Of a stretch of DNA of 49,248 nucleotides, positions 41,554 to 49,248 are shown one piece after another; positions within the stretch are counted from its first letter, which is position 1; every line of letters begins with the position of its first letter. Origin of the DNA: an uncultured Calothrix sp. (lineage in GTDB: Bacteria > Cyanobacteriota > Cyanobacteriia > Cyanobacteriales > Nostocaceae); NCBI GenBank assembly GCA_937973965.1, contig CALJJQ010000113.1:1-49248 (forward strand), written 5' to 3'. Under the pieces are notes generated by a model that searched no databases, had not been told where the DNA came from, and saw only the letters and a list, made by a program, of their open reading frames with translations. The translations under genes were made by a program, and so were the position numbers.

Positions 41554-43116
41554 CTATTCGGCAAACAAACGTTTCTGTAATTCTAAATACTTTTCTTGGC
41601 TCAGACGATAGATTTCTGGTTCCGGTTTACCAACTAAATGCCCCTGAATATAGGTGACACCCATTTTGCGCAAAAGATTCAGACTAAAGGGACTAGTCTC
41701 GTCAACACCCTCCACAATCACACGAGCTGGACTTAGGGTATTAGCTGCTGCTAGTTCATGAACAAATTTGATAATAATTGGACTGGGTTGGTGAAAGAGA
41801 ATTTCCCGATCAATTTTGATATGGGAAGCATTTAAACCAGCTAAACGGGAAACCGATGCATGACCAACCCCAAAATCATCAATTGCAAATCTAATATTAA
41901 AAGTACGGACAAATTCCAGTAACCGGTTTTTAAAAGCTTGTAAAGGATTATGTAATTTAATCCCGTCGATAAATTGGGGTAACTCGGTTTTTTCTGATAT
42001 TTCTAAAATCAAATTTCGCGGAGTAATCACACCTGCGTGGATAATTTTGTGGAGGGTTTGAAAATATTCCGGATGCATCAATGATTCTGGATAGACATTC
42101 ACCGACAGGGGAACCATATCACTCGCGCGACGCTGTTTCGGGGGACGGGATTGACGGTAACTAAAGGTTGCAACATTCAGGAAGTGTTGATCCAGTTCTA
42201 CGATAAAACGAGAACCCCATAGTTCGGCTGCATGGAATAATTCAAACGGTGCGCACAAGCTTTCAGGGTTTCTCGCTAAAGCTTCCCAACCGCAAATAAA
42301 CAGGTCATTGGGGTCTAAATGCAAAACCGGTTCAAAGTAAACCACCATTTGCCGCAAGCGATCGCAAAATAATTCAAACCGACGCTGGTATAGTGATGGA
42401 GAAACAAACCCCAGATTACTTTTTAAATCATCGAGAATTTGTGCCTCTACCAAATTAGCCAAGTTAACAGAGGAAAGGTTTTGCTCTAACCCAAAAATCG
42501 AAGCTGATGTAAAGTTTACCGCCGCTTGATAAAAACTAGCAATAATTCGTCCATAAATATCCGTCAGAAAATGGGAATCTACTGGTAATCCACCCACAAC
42601 AATCGCTTCGACCTGAGATTGCATAGGAATCACGGCAAAAGCTTTATATTCCCGTCCCTGTTCGTAAAATTTGTATGTCCCATGACAAGCTGGATCAAAA
42701 ATTACTTCTGCGTGAATCGTGGATAAAAATTGGTTTTTTAAATCATCAGAAAAATTACTAAAATCAGTGTCTGAGTGATTATATTTACTCAGGTGACTTT
42801 GACTGAGAATTTGCCATTCCTCCGCTTCTGTATAGCGAATCAAAAAAGCAAATTCCGCACCGGAGATATGACTCACAATATCTAAAACAACTTCCGGTAT
42901 CAATACACCAGTAAGTCTAGAGCTATTTCCCTCGGACTGCAAACTCTTGACCAGTTTATGAATAAAGACTTCATAGGGTTCTAAAAAGTTATGTAAATAA
43001 TTAGTTGACACACTAATTACATTGGTCGATTCAGTTGCATCTCCGGGAATTGAGCCATGAGATGGGTTTTCTTGTTGACGAGCAAAACTTAAATGAAATT
43101 TTGGTGTTGAGGTCAT
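41554..43116 (-). CDS. EAL-domain protein with N-terminal sensory region
   Basis: A 520-residue protein. Residues 1-260 form an uncharacterised, possibly GAF-like, region (MQSQVEAIVVGGLPVDSHFL is reminiscent). The EAL cyclic-di-GMP phosphodiesterase domain spans about 270-510: GWEALAR supplies the EAL-type Glu, PLSVNVYPESL the Asn, LILEISEKTE the Glu, FAIDDFGVGHASVSRL the DDFGxG, SHIKIDREI the Lys, VIVEGVDE the Glu, and IQGHLVGKPEP the Gln. The full metal and catalytic set seems present, so it is probably active. No GGDEF domain and no membrane helix. Confidence 0.88.
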   Translation of the reverse strand: MTSTPKFHLSFARQQENPSHGSIPGDATESTNVISVSTNYLHNFLEPYEVFIHKLVKSLQSEGNSSRLTGVLIPEVVLDIVSHISGAEFAFLIRYTEAEEWQILSQSHLSKYNHSDTDFSNFSDDLKNQFLSTIHAEVIFDPACHGTYKFYEQGREYKAFAVIPMQSQVEAIVVGGLPVDSHFLTDIYGRIIASFYQAAVNFTSASIFGLEQNLSSVNLANLVEAQILDDLKSNLGFVSPSLYQRRFELFCDRLRQMVVYFEPVLHLDPNDLFICGWEALARNPESLCAPFELFHAAELWGSRFIVELDQHFLNVATFSYRQSRPPKQRRASDMVPLSVNVYPESLMHPEYFQTLHKIIHAGVITPRNLILEISEKTELPQFIDGIKLHNPLQAFKNRLLEFVRTFNIRFAIDDFGVGHASVSRLAGLNASHIKIDREILFHQPSPIIIKFVHELAAANTLSPARVIVEGVDETSPFSLNLLRKMGVTYIQGHLVGKPEPEIYRLSQEKYLELQKRLFAE

Positions 43117-43399
43117 AAATTATACGATACAAGCCTATTTTGTACCAGTAACTTCAGGATATCCTGGAAAACATGAAACTGCCCACTCCACTTAGGTGGT
43201 CTGTTTACAAATCCAGAAAAAACATTTTTCTATCCTACATTTTTGCAAGATAAGTTAACAATTAGTTAAAGTTACCATGAATATTCTCTGGAGAAAGACT
43301 TGTCTCACCCCTCGTCAATTTTTTAACAAATTCCGATGGGATTGTAAACAAAAAATCCTACTGGAGATCAATTAAGAGAATGTTGAGAAAATGCTAATT

Positions 43400-43822
43400 A
43401 GGGTCTGCTGTTCGCGAAGCGCAGCGCTAGCTGTAAAAGTCTTTTTGTGGGGGTAGGAAACAGTCCGTGATGGGAGTAGGGAATAGTTTGAAACCAACAA
43501 TTCCACTTTTCATATGGCTACCAAAAATTACAGATGCGAGACTTTTTGAACTCTATAGGTCAATACGGTTGGTGTTAAAGATAACTGTAGGTTGGCTTGA
43601 GGCTTTGCATAGACTGTTGATTTTGTGGAAATTTACCCATAAGTTCACACAGTTTTTGTGATGATCTCGTCCCTATGCTCCGTGTGGGGACACATTCCAC
43701 GAGGACTACTGCCTCTAGATTCTTCAACCCAACCTACCCAACAATCAGGCTTTTAAGTCTAACTGAACTGTATTGGTCTATTAGCAGTTTTTGAGAATAA
43801 AATACCCTCTAAAGCTTACAGG
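43400..43822 (+). repeat. Family 4 element carrying two insertions
   Basis: The left end AGGGTCTGC is interrupted after eight or nine bases by about 25 bases of palindromic TTCGCGAAGCGCAGCGCTAG, then continues AAAAGTCTTTTTGTGGGGG. The middle AACCAACAATTCCACTTTT and right-hand GAATAAAATACCCTCTAAAGC match the other copies once the 213-bp insert is removed. The right terminal repeat is missing. Confidence 0.7.
43562..43774 (+). mobile_element. 213-bp element (family 5), copy 2, nested
   Basis: Same length as 8475-8687 and nearly the same sequence. It starts AATACGGTTGGTG and ends GAACTGTATT. GGTC flanks both ends, and removing the element plus one GGTC restores the family 4 sequence, so it inserted after that element. 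Confidence 0.8.
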
Positions 43823-43827
43823 ATATA

Positions 43828-43919
43828 ATATCGATTCTCTTGTACTTTGCAATAAATGAAACTAGAATAATCAACGGTTACAGTCCCTGATATGTAGCAA
43901 GCATTAGCGTAAACGATAT
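43828..43919 (+). repeat. ATATCG element (family 3), copy 3 (full length)
   Basis: 92 bases, nearly identical to 5952-6043 over the whole length. Its left end lies five bases after the family 4 fragment. Confidence 0.85.
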
Positions 43920-44061
43920 AGAGTCAGGACAACAGCAATACTTCTTGACTACGGAAAGCTAGGCTAAGGGGGAAATCATGTGAAATTGAAGGCATTATTG
44001 CAGACCAACTGCCCTACTCGTATCTACGAGGAATAATTTGTCAAAAAAACAACAATTTTTC

Positions 44062-44895
44062 CTAGTCTAACTGAGCAAACTCACAGATTCGATGAAAGGG
44101 ACAATACCGACAATGTTTGCCAGGGTTAGGGGGGAATATCTGACTAAATTGACCACTATTTTTGTATTTTTGCACGTCTTGATAGTGCTTAGTAGCAATC
44201 AGAGCCAATTCCCCTTCTACTTGATCTAATTCGCGATTAGTAACTCGAATCACTTCAGACTTATGGCTATTTTCCAAATTATAAAAAGAGGCAATCATCC
44301 GATAACCCGGATACAAATAACGTGCAGCCAATAAATAAACTAAAGCTTGACGTTGATCAAAGGGGGATTTACCAGTTTTAAAATCCAGAATGTGCAGGGT
44401 ATTATCCGGTTCCATCACCACACAATCCATCATGGCATATAGTCGAAATCGGTAATTTTTGCGGATAATCCAAATTGGCTTCGGAAAACCCTCATCCCCC
44501 CGTGTCATTAATAAAATCCGTTTGCGGCGCAAAATTGGCTTAGTATAATAACGGTGTAGAATGTTGAAAACGCGAGTACGCACCTGTACACTCAAACCAT
44601 CTAACTCTAGAATCGATGCAACCCTCTCTACCCCGTCTGCTACTACAAATAAATCTCGATTGCGATGAAACTCGTAGACACCTTGCTGTGCAAGTAAGCC
44701 AATTTGTTGTGCGGCTGTAATTTGGCTTCGCAAAGCTTGTACCTCTGGCTCATTTTGCCGAGCCTTCATGAAACCCCGTCGCATTTGACAATGCCAATGT
44801 TGTTGTCCTTGATTCGGGACAACGAGAGACCATAGATGATAACTTGCAAATGGTCGCTCAAGATTTGACATTGCTAAGTTTTTGGGAAAAAACAT
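44062..44895 (-). CDS. PD-(D/E)XK nuclease-superfamily protein with Cys cluster
   Basis: A 277-residue protein resembling the RecB/Cas4-type nuclease fold. The core motif is HILDFKTGKSPFDQRQALVY (Asp-x-Lys, then Gln). After it comes GKHCRYCPFHRICEFAQ, with C-X2-C-X5-C; together with an N-terminal Cys in HWHCQMRRGF it could ligate a [4Fe-4S] cluster, as in AddB and Cas4. A DNA-processing role is inferred from the fold; no cas or rec gene is adjacent. Start at 44895 or the in-frame ATG at 44871. Confidence 0.8.
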   Translation of the reverse strand: MFFPKNLAMSNLERPFASYHLWSLVVPNQGQQHWHCQMRRGFMKARQNEPEVQALRSQITAAQQIGLLAQQGVYEFHRNRDLFVVADGVERVASILELDGLSVQVRTRVFNILHRYYTKPILRRKRILLMTRGDEGFPKPIWIIRKNYRFRLYAMMDCVVMEPDNTLHILDFKTGKSPFDQRQALVYLLAARYLYPGYRMIASFYNLENSHKSEVIRVTNRELDQVEGELALIATKHYQDVQKYKNSGQFSQIFPPNPGKHCRYCPFHRICEFAQLD

Positions 44896-45024
44896 TAAAT
44901 TCGGTAATTACACCGTTGCACTTCAACCTTAACCATAGCTTAAACTTGCCACCATAAATGTTACATGGTGAGCTTTTTATGAAAAATTAACCTCAATTAT
45001 ATTTTCCGCCATTAGGAAGTAATA

Positions 45025-45306
45025 ATGATGATGAACTCTGTTGTAAGTATAATCATATCCTTAATTGTAGCGATTTGGGTGAGCGCGATCACAATTATCG
45101 CTGTTCAAAATCCTGATGATGTTTCCCTGAAGTTTTTCGGCATGGAATCAATTAAAATTCCCTTTGGGGTGTTACTTTCCTTCTGTGCTAGTGGAGGAAT
45201 GGTGGGGATGGCGATTCTGGAATTAATTTTACGGGCTAGTAATAGTCGGCACAATCTCAGTCGTGATGATGACCCTGATTTTTTCACCGATGAAGAGGTT
45301 TATTAG
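45025..45306 (+). CDS. LapA-domain membrane protein (DUF1049)
   Basis: A 93-residue protein with two membrane helices (about 5-27 and 45-68) and the LapA-type connector IAVQNPDDVSLKFFGMESIKIP. The acidic tail (SRDDDPDFFTDEEVY) is cytoplasmic. In proteobacteria LapA assists lipopolysaccharide assembly; in cyanobacteria the role is undefined. The first codons are ATG ATG ATG, and AGGAAG lies just upstream. Convergent with the zinc-ribbon gene, four bases apart. Confidence 0.85.
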   Translation: MMMNSVVSIIISLIVAIWVSAITIIAVQNPDDVSLKFFGMESIKIPFGVLLSFCASGGMVGMAILELILRASNSRHNLSRDDDPDFFTDEEVY

Positions 45307-45309
45307 ATG

Positions 45310-45678
45310 CTATTTTCCTGATTGTTCCTGATTTGATGACGGTTGAAAATCTTGATTAGTCCTTTGCTGCGTCAAAGTCAATGTTCCCAGCAGTACAGCC
45401 GTTCCCAGCAAAAAAGCAACTACAGGACGTTGCATAAACAACAAATCACGGATAATTCTGGCCAAGGGATGGCTTTGTCGGCGCAGGGTTGTTGCGAGAG
45501 CTACTTGTTTAAACACGAAGGGGTCACGGACATAATGACCACTCCTACTGATGACAAATTTTTCTTGACAATACGGACAGGAAAACAAGCCAACACATGT
45601 CTTGACTTTTTCCGAATCGATATGGTGATGACAGAGGGGGCAAGTTAAGTAATGATTATCAAAGATGTGTGTATTCAT
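45310..45678 (-). CDS. Zinc-ribbon membrane protein
   Basis: A 122-residue protein. Residues 13-45 contain CPLCHHH and, after a spacer, CPYCQEKF, which is a zinc-ribbon arrangement. One membrane helix (about 86-104, VVAFLLGTAVLLGTLTL) follows a basic segment (TTLRRQSHPLARIIRD). The C-terminus is short and polar. No specific family recognised. Confidence 0.75.
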   Translation of the reverse strand: MNTHIFDNHYLTCPLCHHHIDSEKVKTCVGLFSCPYCQEKFVISRSGHYVRDPFVFKQVALATTLRRQSHPLARIIRDLLFMQRPVVAFLLGTAVLLGTLTLTQQRTNQDFQPSSNQEQSGK

Positions 45679-46277
45679 CTACTTCGTCCGTTTAGTCTAC
45701 TTACTCACTAATGCAAAATATTGAACGAATCATCGAGCTACGCGTGCGTAAATTCAGCGTTTTTCGGTTGTTTTTTTATATATTTTAAGTGGTAGAGCAA
45801 AATCAATTGTACATTTACCGAAATCTCAACCTCCTTCTTCGTCTTTGCTTGGCTATACTAGCTAGCTCAAGACCTACAGTCTCTTTTTTCTCCCCTTCAG
45901 GATTGGCAAAAGCAAGGAATTGAGAAACTTCAGCAATCTCAGGATGTATTTTATTTTGCCTAACGACTTAGTCTGAATTCACAATAATGGCTGCAAAACT
46001 GTTTTTAATTTCCCAGTTTCAAAAGAATAATCTGAAAAATAAAGTGCTAATTACATTTGGGTAAATACTGACCAAGGATAACTGCACTCTAAATTAGTAA
46101 TTCACTTTCATTAAAACACTTTCATCATCAAAATGCTGCTGTGGGATATTTTTTTACAAAAGCTTAGTAAATTGCAACAATAAATATTGCTTGGGGATTT
46201 GTAGTTGTCGAACAGTCAAGCCATAACTGAAAATAAAGAATAGCATTCTCTTGGGGACACCCCACTTTGCACCACTA
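45679..46277. other. Intergenic region with a possible coding fragment
   Basis: No repeat family recognised. A plus-strand fragment at 45862-45963 reads as the end of a protein. The remaining 300 bases before the ClC gene are AT-rich and show nothing. Confidence 0.4.
45862..45963 (+). pseudogene. Possible C-terminal gene fragment
   Basis: The frame LAQDLQSLFSPLQDWQKQGI followed by EKLQQSQDVFYFA and a TAA stop reads like a helical protein end. It is preceded in frame by a TAG and has no start. It is perhaps the leftover of a deleted gene, or a chance frame. I do not recognise a family. Confidence 0.25.
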
Positions 46278-48305
46278 ATGAATACTTTGCCTCCAGATAA
46301 ATTCAGGAAGTCGAATCAGCAAATTCGCAATTCTCCTCCTATTGACTCAGTTTTTGCCTCCCTAACCCATTTCCTCAATCGTGTCCAAATTTCTCCAGAA
46401 ACTGTTGTACTAGTTTTAGGGGTAATTATTGGCAGCAGCACAGGAATGGGTGTTGTCACATTTCACTATTTGATCCAACTTTTCAGTTATACCCTGTACG
46501 AGCAGCTTTTGCTAGTGATTGGCGGATGGGGTATGTGGACTTTGGCGATTGTACCCGTAATTGGTGGTATCGCCGTAGGTTTGATGCGCTGGCGGAGTCA
46601 AGATTTTGGTCCGAGTTTATCTTCGCTGATTGCCTTATCCCAGGGGAATTCCCTCCAACGACCCCTGCGTCCCGTGATGAAAATGGTTGCAGCTGCTTTT
46701 TCCCTTGGTAGTGGTGCATCCCTGGGTCCGGAAGGTCCAAGTGTGGAAATAGGGGCTAATTTTGGCATGTTACTGTCCCAAATTTTAAAAGTATCCCGTG
46801 AACGACAGCGTTTACTGTTAGGAGCTGGAGCAGCAGCTGGTCTCGCTGCTGGTTTTAATGCTCCCATTGCTGGGGTGTTTTTTGCCCTGGAGGTGGTATT
46901 AGGTGCGACATCTTTAGCAACCTCTGCCGTCAGTGTGGTGGTATTAGCAGCAGTTTTAGCTGCCTTAATTGCCCAAATTGGCTTGGGTTCCCAACCAGCA
47001 TTTGCCCTCACCGCCTACCAAACCCGTGGTCTACTGGAGTTACCTCTGTACTTGGGCTTGGGATTAGCCGCGAGTCAGGTATCCTTAGCCTATACCCAAG
47101 CATTGAAATTCGCTAAGGCAAGTTTTGCCGGAAAGGTCAGCTATTTGAGTTGGTTAGGACGCATTCCCCGATATTTTCATCCGACCCTGGGGGGTTTAAT
47201 TGTTGGGGTGGTGGCTCTACAGTTCCCCCAAATTTTAGGTATTGGTTACAGCACAATTCAGGCAATGTTGCAAGGTATGGATATGTCTTGGCAATTATTG
47301 GCTGGATTACTAATTTGTAAACTATTGATGACAGCCATTAGTGCTGGTAGTGGATTTGTAGGGGGAGTGTTTGCACCAGCGATGTTTTTAGGTGCGACCT
47401 TGGGTGTTTTTTATGCGAAAGTGATACATCTACTCATACCACAAATATCGATGTATATGGCAGCACCGCCAGCCTACGCAATGGTAGGGATGGCTGCGGT
47501 TTTAGCTGCTAGCGTCCGCGCACCGTTGACATCCATCCTCCTATTGTTTGAGCTAACCCATGATTACCGCATTGTTTTACCCTTGATGGCTGCGGTGGGG
47601 TTGAGTTTTTGGTTGGTTGAGACAATCAAACCCCGCATTGATACCAATAGCAACTTACAGCAAATCGGTTTATCGGAATTGGGGGATGACCATGCGGAAA
47701 TAATTCATCAAATTACTGTCGCTCAAGCGATGCAAACTAACCCGATGATTTTACCCGCAACGATGAATATCCTGGAAACGGCTGTAGAAATGTCGCGATC
47801 GCGAATTCGCAGTGCATTAGTTATTGATGAGCAAAAACAATTAATCGGCATTATCTCCCTGGAAGATATTAATCGTTATTTAACAATCTGGCAGGAAAAT
47901 CCCCCATCTCCATCAATTCCCATCCTCAAAGATATTTGCACAACTGAAATTATTTACGCCTATAGTGATGAATCCCTATTCGAGGCATTAAATCGCATGA
48001 CATTACGTGGTTTACACCAGCTACCTGTTGTGAAGCGTAATCACCATGAATCGATTTTAGGCCTACTTGAACGCAGCCAAATACCCCTTGCGTGTAATTT
48101 GACCCTTACCCGTAATCTTTTAACAAATTTCCCAGTTATTGTTCTCGAAAATGAACATCAAAACCCCCCCCTAACCCAACTTGAATATCAAGCAGTGGAG
48201 AAAACGAATCTAGCCGAGCCAAGAATAGATATACATATTCCAGAACTAGAAGCTACGAATTTAGTCCTACAACCAAATCCAACTCCCAGCTTGGATAACA
48301 ATTGA
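46278..48305 (+). CDS. ClC-family chloride channel/transporter with CBS domains
   Basis: A protein of about 675 residues. The ClC pore domain (about 35-455) has GSGASLGPEGPSVEIG with the gating Glu152, GFNAPIAGVFFALEVV, and SAGSGFVGGVFAPAMFLGAT. The aligned position of the intracellular proton Glu of E. coli ClC (FIIEE) is Val206 here (FFALEV), as in ClC channels. The Tyr of the central gate is in THDYRIVLP. Two CBS domains (about 475-625) follow: VAQAMQTNPMILPATMNIL and LKDICTTEIIYAYSDESLF. The start is ATG 46278; a TTG at 46251 is also in frame. Confidence 0.92.
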   Translation: MNTLPPDKFRKSNQQIRNSPPIDSVFASLTHFLNRVQISPETVVLVLGVIIGSSTGMGVVTFHYLIQLFSYTLYEQLLLVIGGWGMWTLAIVPVIGGIAVGLMRWRSQDFGPSLSSLIALSQGNSLQRPLRPVMKMVAAAFSLGSGASLGPEGPSVEIGANFGMLLSQILKVSRERQRLLLGAGAAAGLAAGFNAPIAGVFFALEVVLGATSLATSAVSVVVLAAVLAALIAQIGLGSQPAFALTAYQTRGLLELPLYLGLGLAASQVSLAYTQALKFAKASFAGKVSYLSWLGRIPRYFHPTLGGLIVGVVALQFPQILGIGYSTIQAMLQGMDMSWQLLAGLLICKLLMTAISAGSGFVGGVFAPAMFLGATLGVFYAKVIHLLIPQISMYMAAPPAYAMVGMAAVLAASVRAPLTSILLLFELTHDYRIVLPLMAAVGLSFWLVETIKPRIDTNSNLQQIGLSELGDDHAEIIHQITVAQAMQTNPMILPATMNILETAVEMSRSRIRSALVIDEQKQLIGIISLEDINRYLTIWQENPPSPSIPILKDICTTEIIYAYSDESLFEALNRMTLRGLHQLPVVKRNHHESILGLLERSQIPLACNLTLTRNLLTNFPVIVLENEHQNPPLTQLEYQAVEKTNLAEPRIDIHIPELEATNLVLQPNPTPSLDNN

Positions 48306-48520
48306 CGAACTCAATACTAATTAAATCTCTCTTCTACATCTGACAATATAGTCAGCTGAACTGGGTTGTACCACTCGAAAACCGAGATAACGGATTGTTG
48401 CTTGCTAATTGAATTACAAACAACTAGACAGCATTCAAAAGTTATAAGTTAGGTATAATTAGCCATTAAGTCAATAGTCCAAGCGACTAATGACTCATGA
48501 CCTACATAATTGCTTCAAGA
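48306..48520. other. Short spacer between convergent genes
   Basis: 215 bases between the ClC and AbrB-type genes. No strong terminator hairpin was found by eye and no repeat family is present. Confidence 0.35.
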
Positions 48521-48934
48521 TTAAGCAGTTGCTTCAACAGCTTCGTCGTCTTCACGCTCCTCAGAGTCTACCTGTCTGAGGCGAATGTGTTTTTTGCCGA
48601 GGGTAATGATAAACTCATCGCCAGGGTGAAGACCCATCTGTTTTGTATAGGCAGAACCAATCAGCAAATTGCCATTAGATTGGACGCTGATGCGGTAGCT
48701 GGCACTACGACCACCCCGTCCATTTGCCCCTCCAGAAGTATCTAATTGAATGCCCTCAGCATCAATCAAGGCATTCAAGAATTTCATCATATTGACGCGC
48801 TCAATACCGTTTTTGGTGACGGTATAGTAGCCACACTGTTTCGCTTTTTCTTCCTTACTCAAGGATTCTAGCTCTTTGACTTTCTTGAGTAATTCTTCAC
48901 CGACTAGGGGTTCAATTTTTTTCTGTTTAGCCAT
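48521..48934 (-). CDS. Cyanobacterial AbrB-family regulator (cyAbrB)
   Basis: A 137-residue DNA-binding regulator. Cyanobacterial AbrB proteins carry the AbrB-like domain at the C-terminus: residues about 80-130 (YRISVQSNGNLLIGSAYTKQ, HPGDEFIITLGKKHIRLRQV). The N-terminal part (EELLKKVKELESLSKEEKAK; CGYYTVTKNGIERVNMMKFL) is the cyAbrB-specific region. It resembles the CalA/cyAbrB1 group, which acts on cell-division, redox and nitrogen/carbon genes in Anabaena; assignment to CalA specifically needs a tree. The acidic tail (EEREDDEAVEATA) is usual. ATG 48934 preferred over TTG 48943. Confidence 0.92.
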   Translation of the reverse strand: MAKQKKIEPLVGEELLKKVKELESLSKEEKAKQCGYYTVTKNGIERVNMMKFLNALIDAEGIQLDTSGGANGRGGRSASYRISVQSNGNLLIGSAYTKQMGLHPGDEFIITLGKKHIRLRQVDSEEREDDEAVEATA

Positions 48935-49248
48935 CAACTTCAATTGTCCATTAAAGATGTAATTGGTTGAATCGATTTTATTTTAACTGATAATTTGCTA
49001 AGGTGAGCATTGGCAGTTTTATTTTTAGATCAACCTAGCCAAGTATATTACACAAGTAGGTAAAAATGTTGCCCAATTGGTATTTTTTTTCGGAAAATTT
49101 TACAGTTAGATTCCATCAGTCAATTATCATCTAGAAGTCTGGTTTGATTTTTGAATCTAGCTGTTGAGATTTGGGTCTTGTAAGTAGGGAGTTGGGTGGA
49201 ATATTTAAGTTGTAATCTGGTATTTCCCATTGTTTGGGAGATAACTAT
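48935..49248. other. Right edge, upstream of the AbrB gene
   Basis: 314 bases upstream of the regulator gene, very AT-rich, with no gene and no recognised repeat. It should include the regulator's promoter, possibly with autoregulatory sites that cannot be read by eye. Confidence 0.35.

Larger units (their letters stand above)
43117..44061. other. Intergenic mosaic of nested repeats, 0.9 kb
   Basis: Holds a family 4 element (43400-43822) split by a 213-bp family 5 element (43562-43774), directly followed by an ATATCG element (43828-43919). The parts at 43117-43399 and 43920-44061 show nothing. No gene; a 64-codon frame at 43467-43661 lies wholly within repeats. Confidence 0.6.

Noticed and set aside
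44062-44895. PD-(D/E)XK protein as a Cas4 of a CRISPR system
   Set aside because: No cas genes or array are present nearby; the general RecB-like nuclease label is as far as the sequence supports.
1-49248. CRISPR arrays, tRNA, rRNA, rnpB, tmRNA
   Set aside because: No regularly spaced repeats and no characteristic T-arm or conserved RNA cores were seen by eye on either strand; a covariance-model scan would be needed to exclude small RNAs.

Overview
The window is chromosomal DNA of a cyanobacterium, most likely a filamentous or heterocyst-forming type (Nostoc/Calothrix-like). The octamer GCGATCGC (HIP1) recurs throughout, inside and between genes. The gene set is also cyanobacterial: a BicA-type SulP transporter, a cyanobacterial AbrB (cyAbrB), a bifunctional-nuclease/riboflavin-synthase neighbourhood, a bioY-lspA pair, a phytochrome-like GAF histidine kinase and many AT-rich spacers full of short dispersed repeats. 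No tRNA, rRNA, CRISPR array or prophage was recognised.

Layout. 0.5-5.9 kb: larB, a J-domain/TPR protein, the lytic transglycosylase mltA, a small conserved protein and a CBS-tailed site-2 protease. 6.5-12.4 kb: a HAD hydrolase, a VWA protein, a MacB-type permease, a TPR protein and a conserved protein with an Arg/Pro/Gly-rich tail. 12.8-15.1 kb: a membrane-anchored TPR protein, bioY and lspA. 15.1-16.9 kb: a gene-poor island of nested repeats with a broken DUF3368 gene. 16.9-25.5 kb: PrxQ/Bcp, an orphan methyltransferase of the DNA-phosphorothioation-associated type with a duplicated flanking domain, an Fe-S aldo/keto reductase, a bifunctional nuclease, ribE, argF, a NUDIX hydrolase and nth. 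25.6-26.3 kb: a decayed tnpB. 26.4-32.6 kb: rseP, lgt, cobM, rsmI and a PfkB kinase. 32.8-43.1 kb: a GAF-PAS histidine kinase, then a co-directional SulP / tandem-Usp / BicA-like block that looks like an inorganic-carbon or anion uptake module, then an EAL protein. 44-49 kb: a PD-(D/E)XK nuclease-like protein, LapA, a zinc-ribbon membrane protein, a ClC transporter with CBS domains and a cyAbrB regulator.

Most genes are single housekeeping units. Three steps of lipoprotein/envelope biology (lspA, lgt, mltA), two intramembrane proteases and several cofactor genes (larB, bioY, ribE, cobM) are present but scattered.

The most unusual content is between the genes. At least seven families of short non-coding elements are visible, most with inverted termini. 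They are repeated within the window, butted against each other and nested (one 151-bp element sits inside another repeat with a 5-bp direct repeat; a 213-bp element sits inside a third family). A set of about eleven short palindromes shows paired changes on both arms. All gene identities are from reading the proteins, without database searches.
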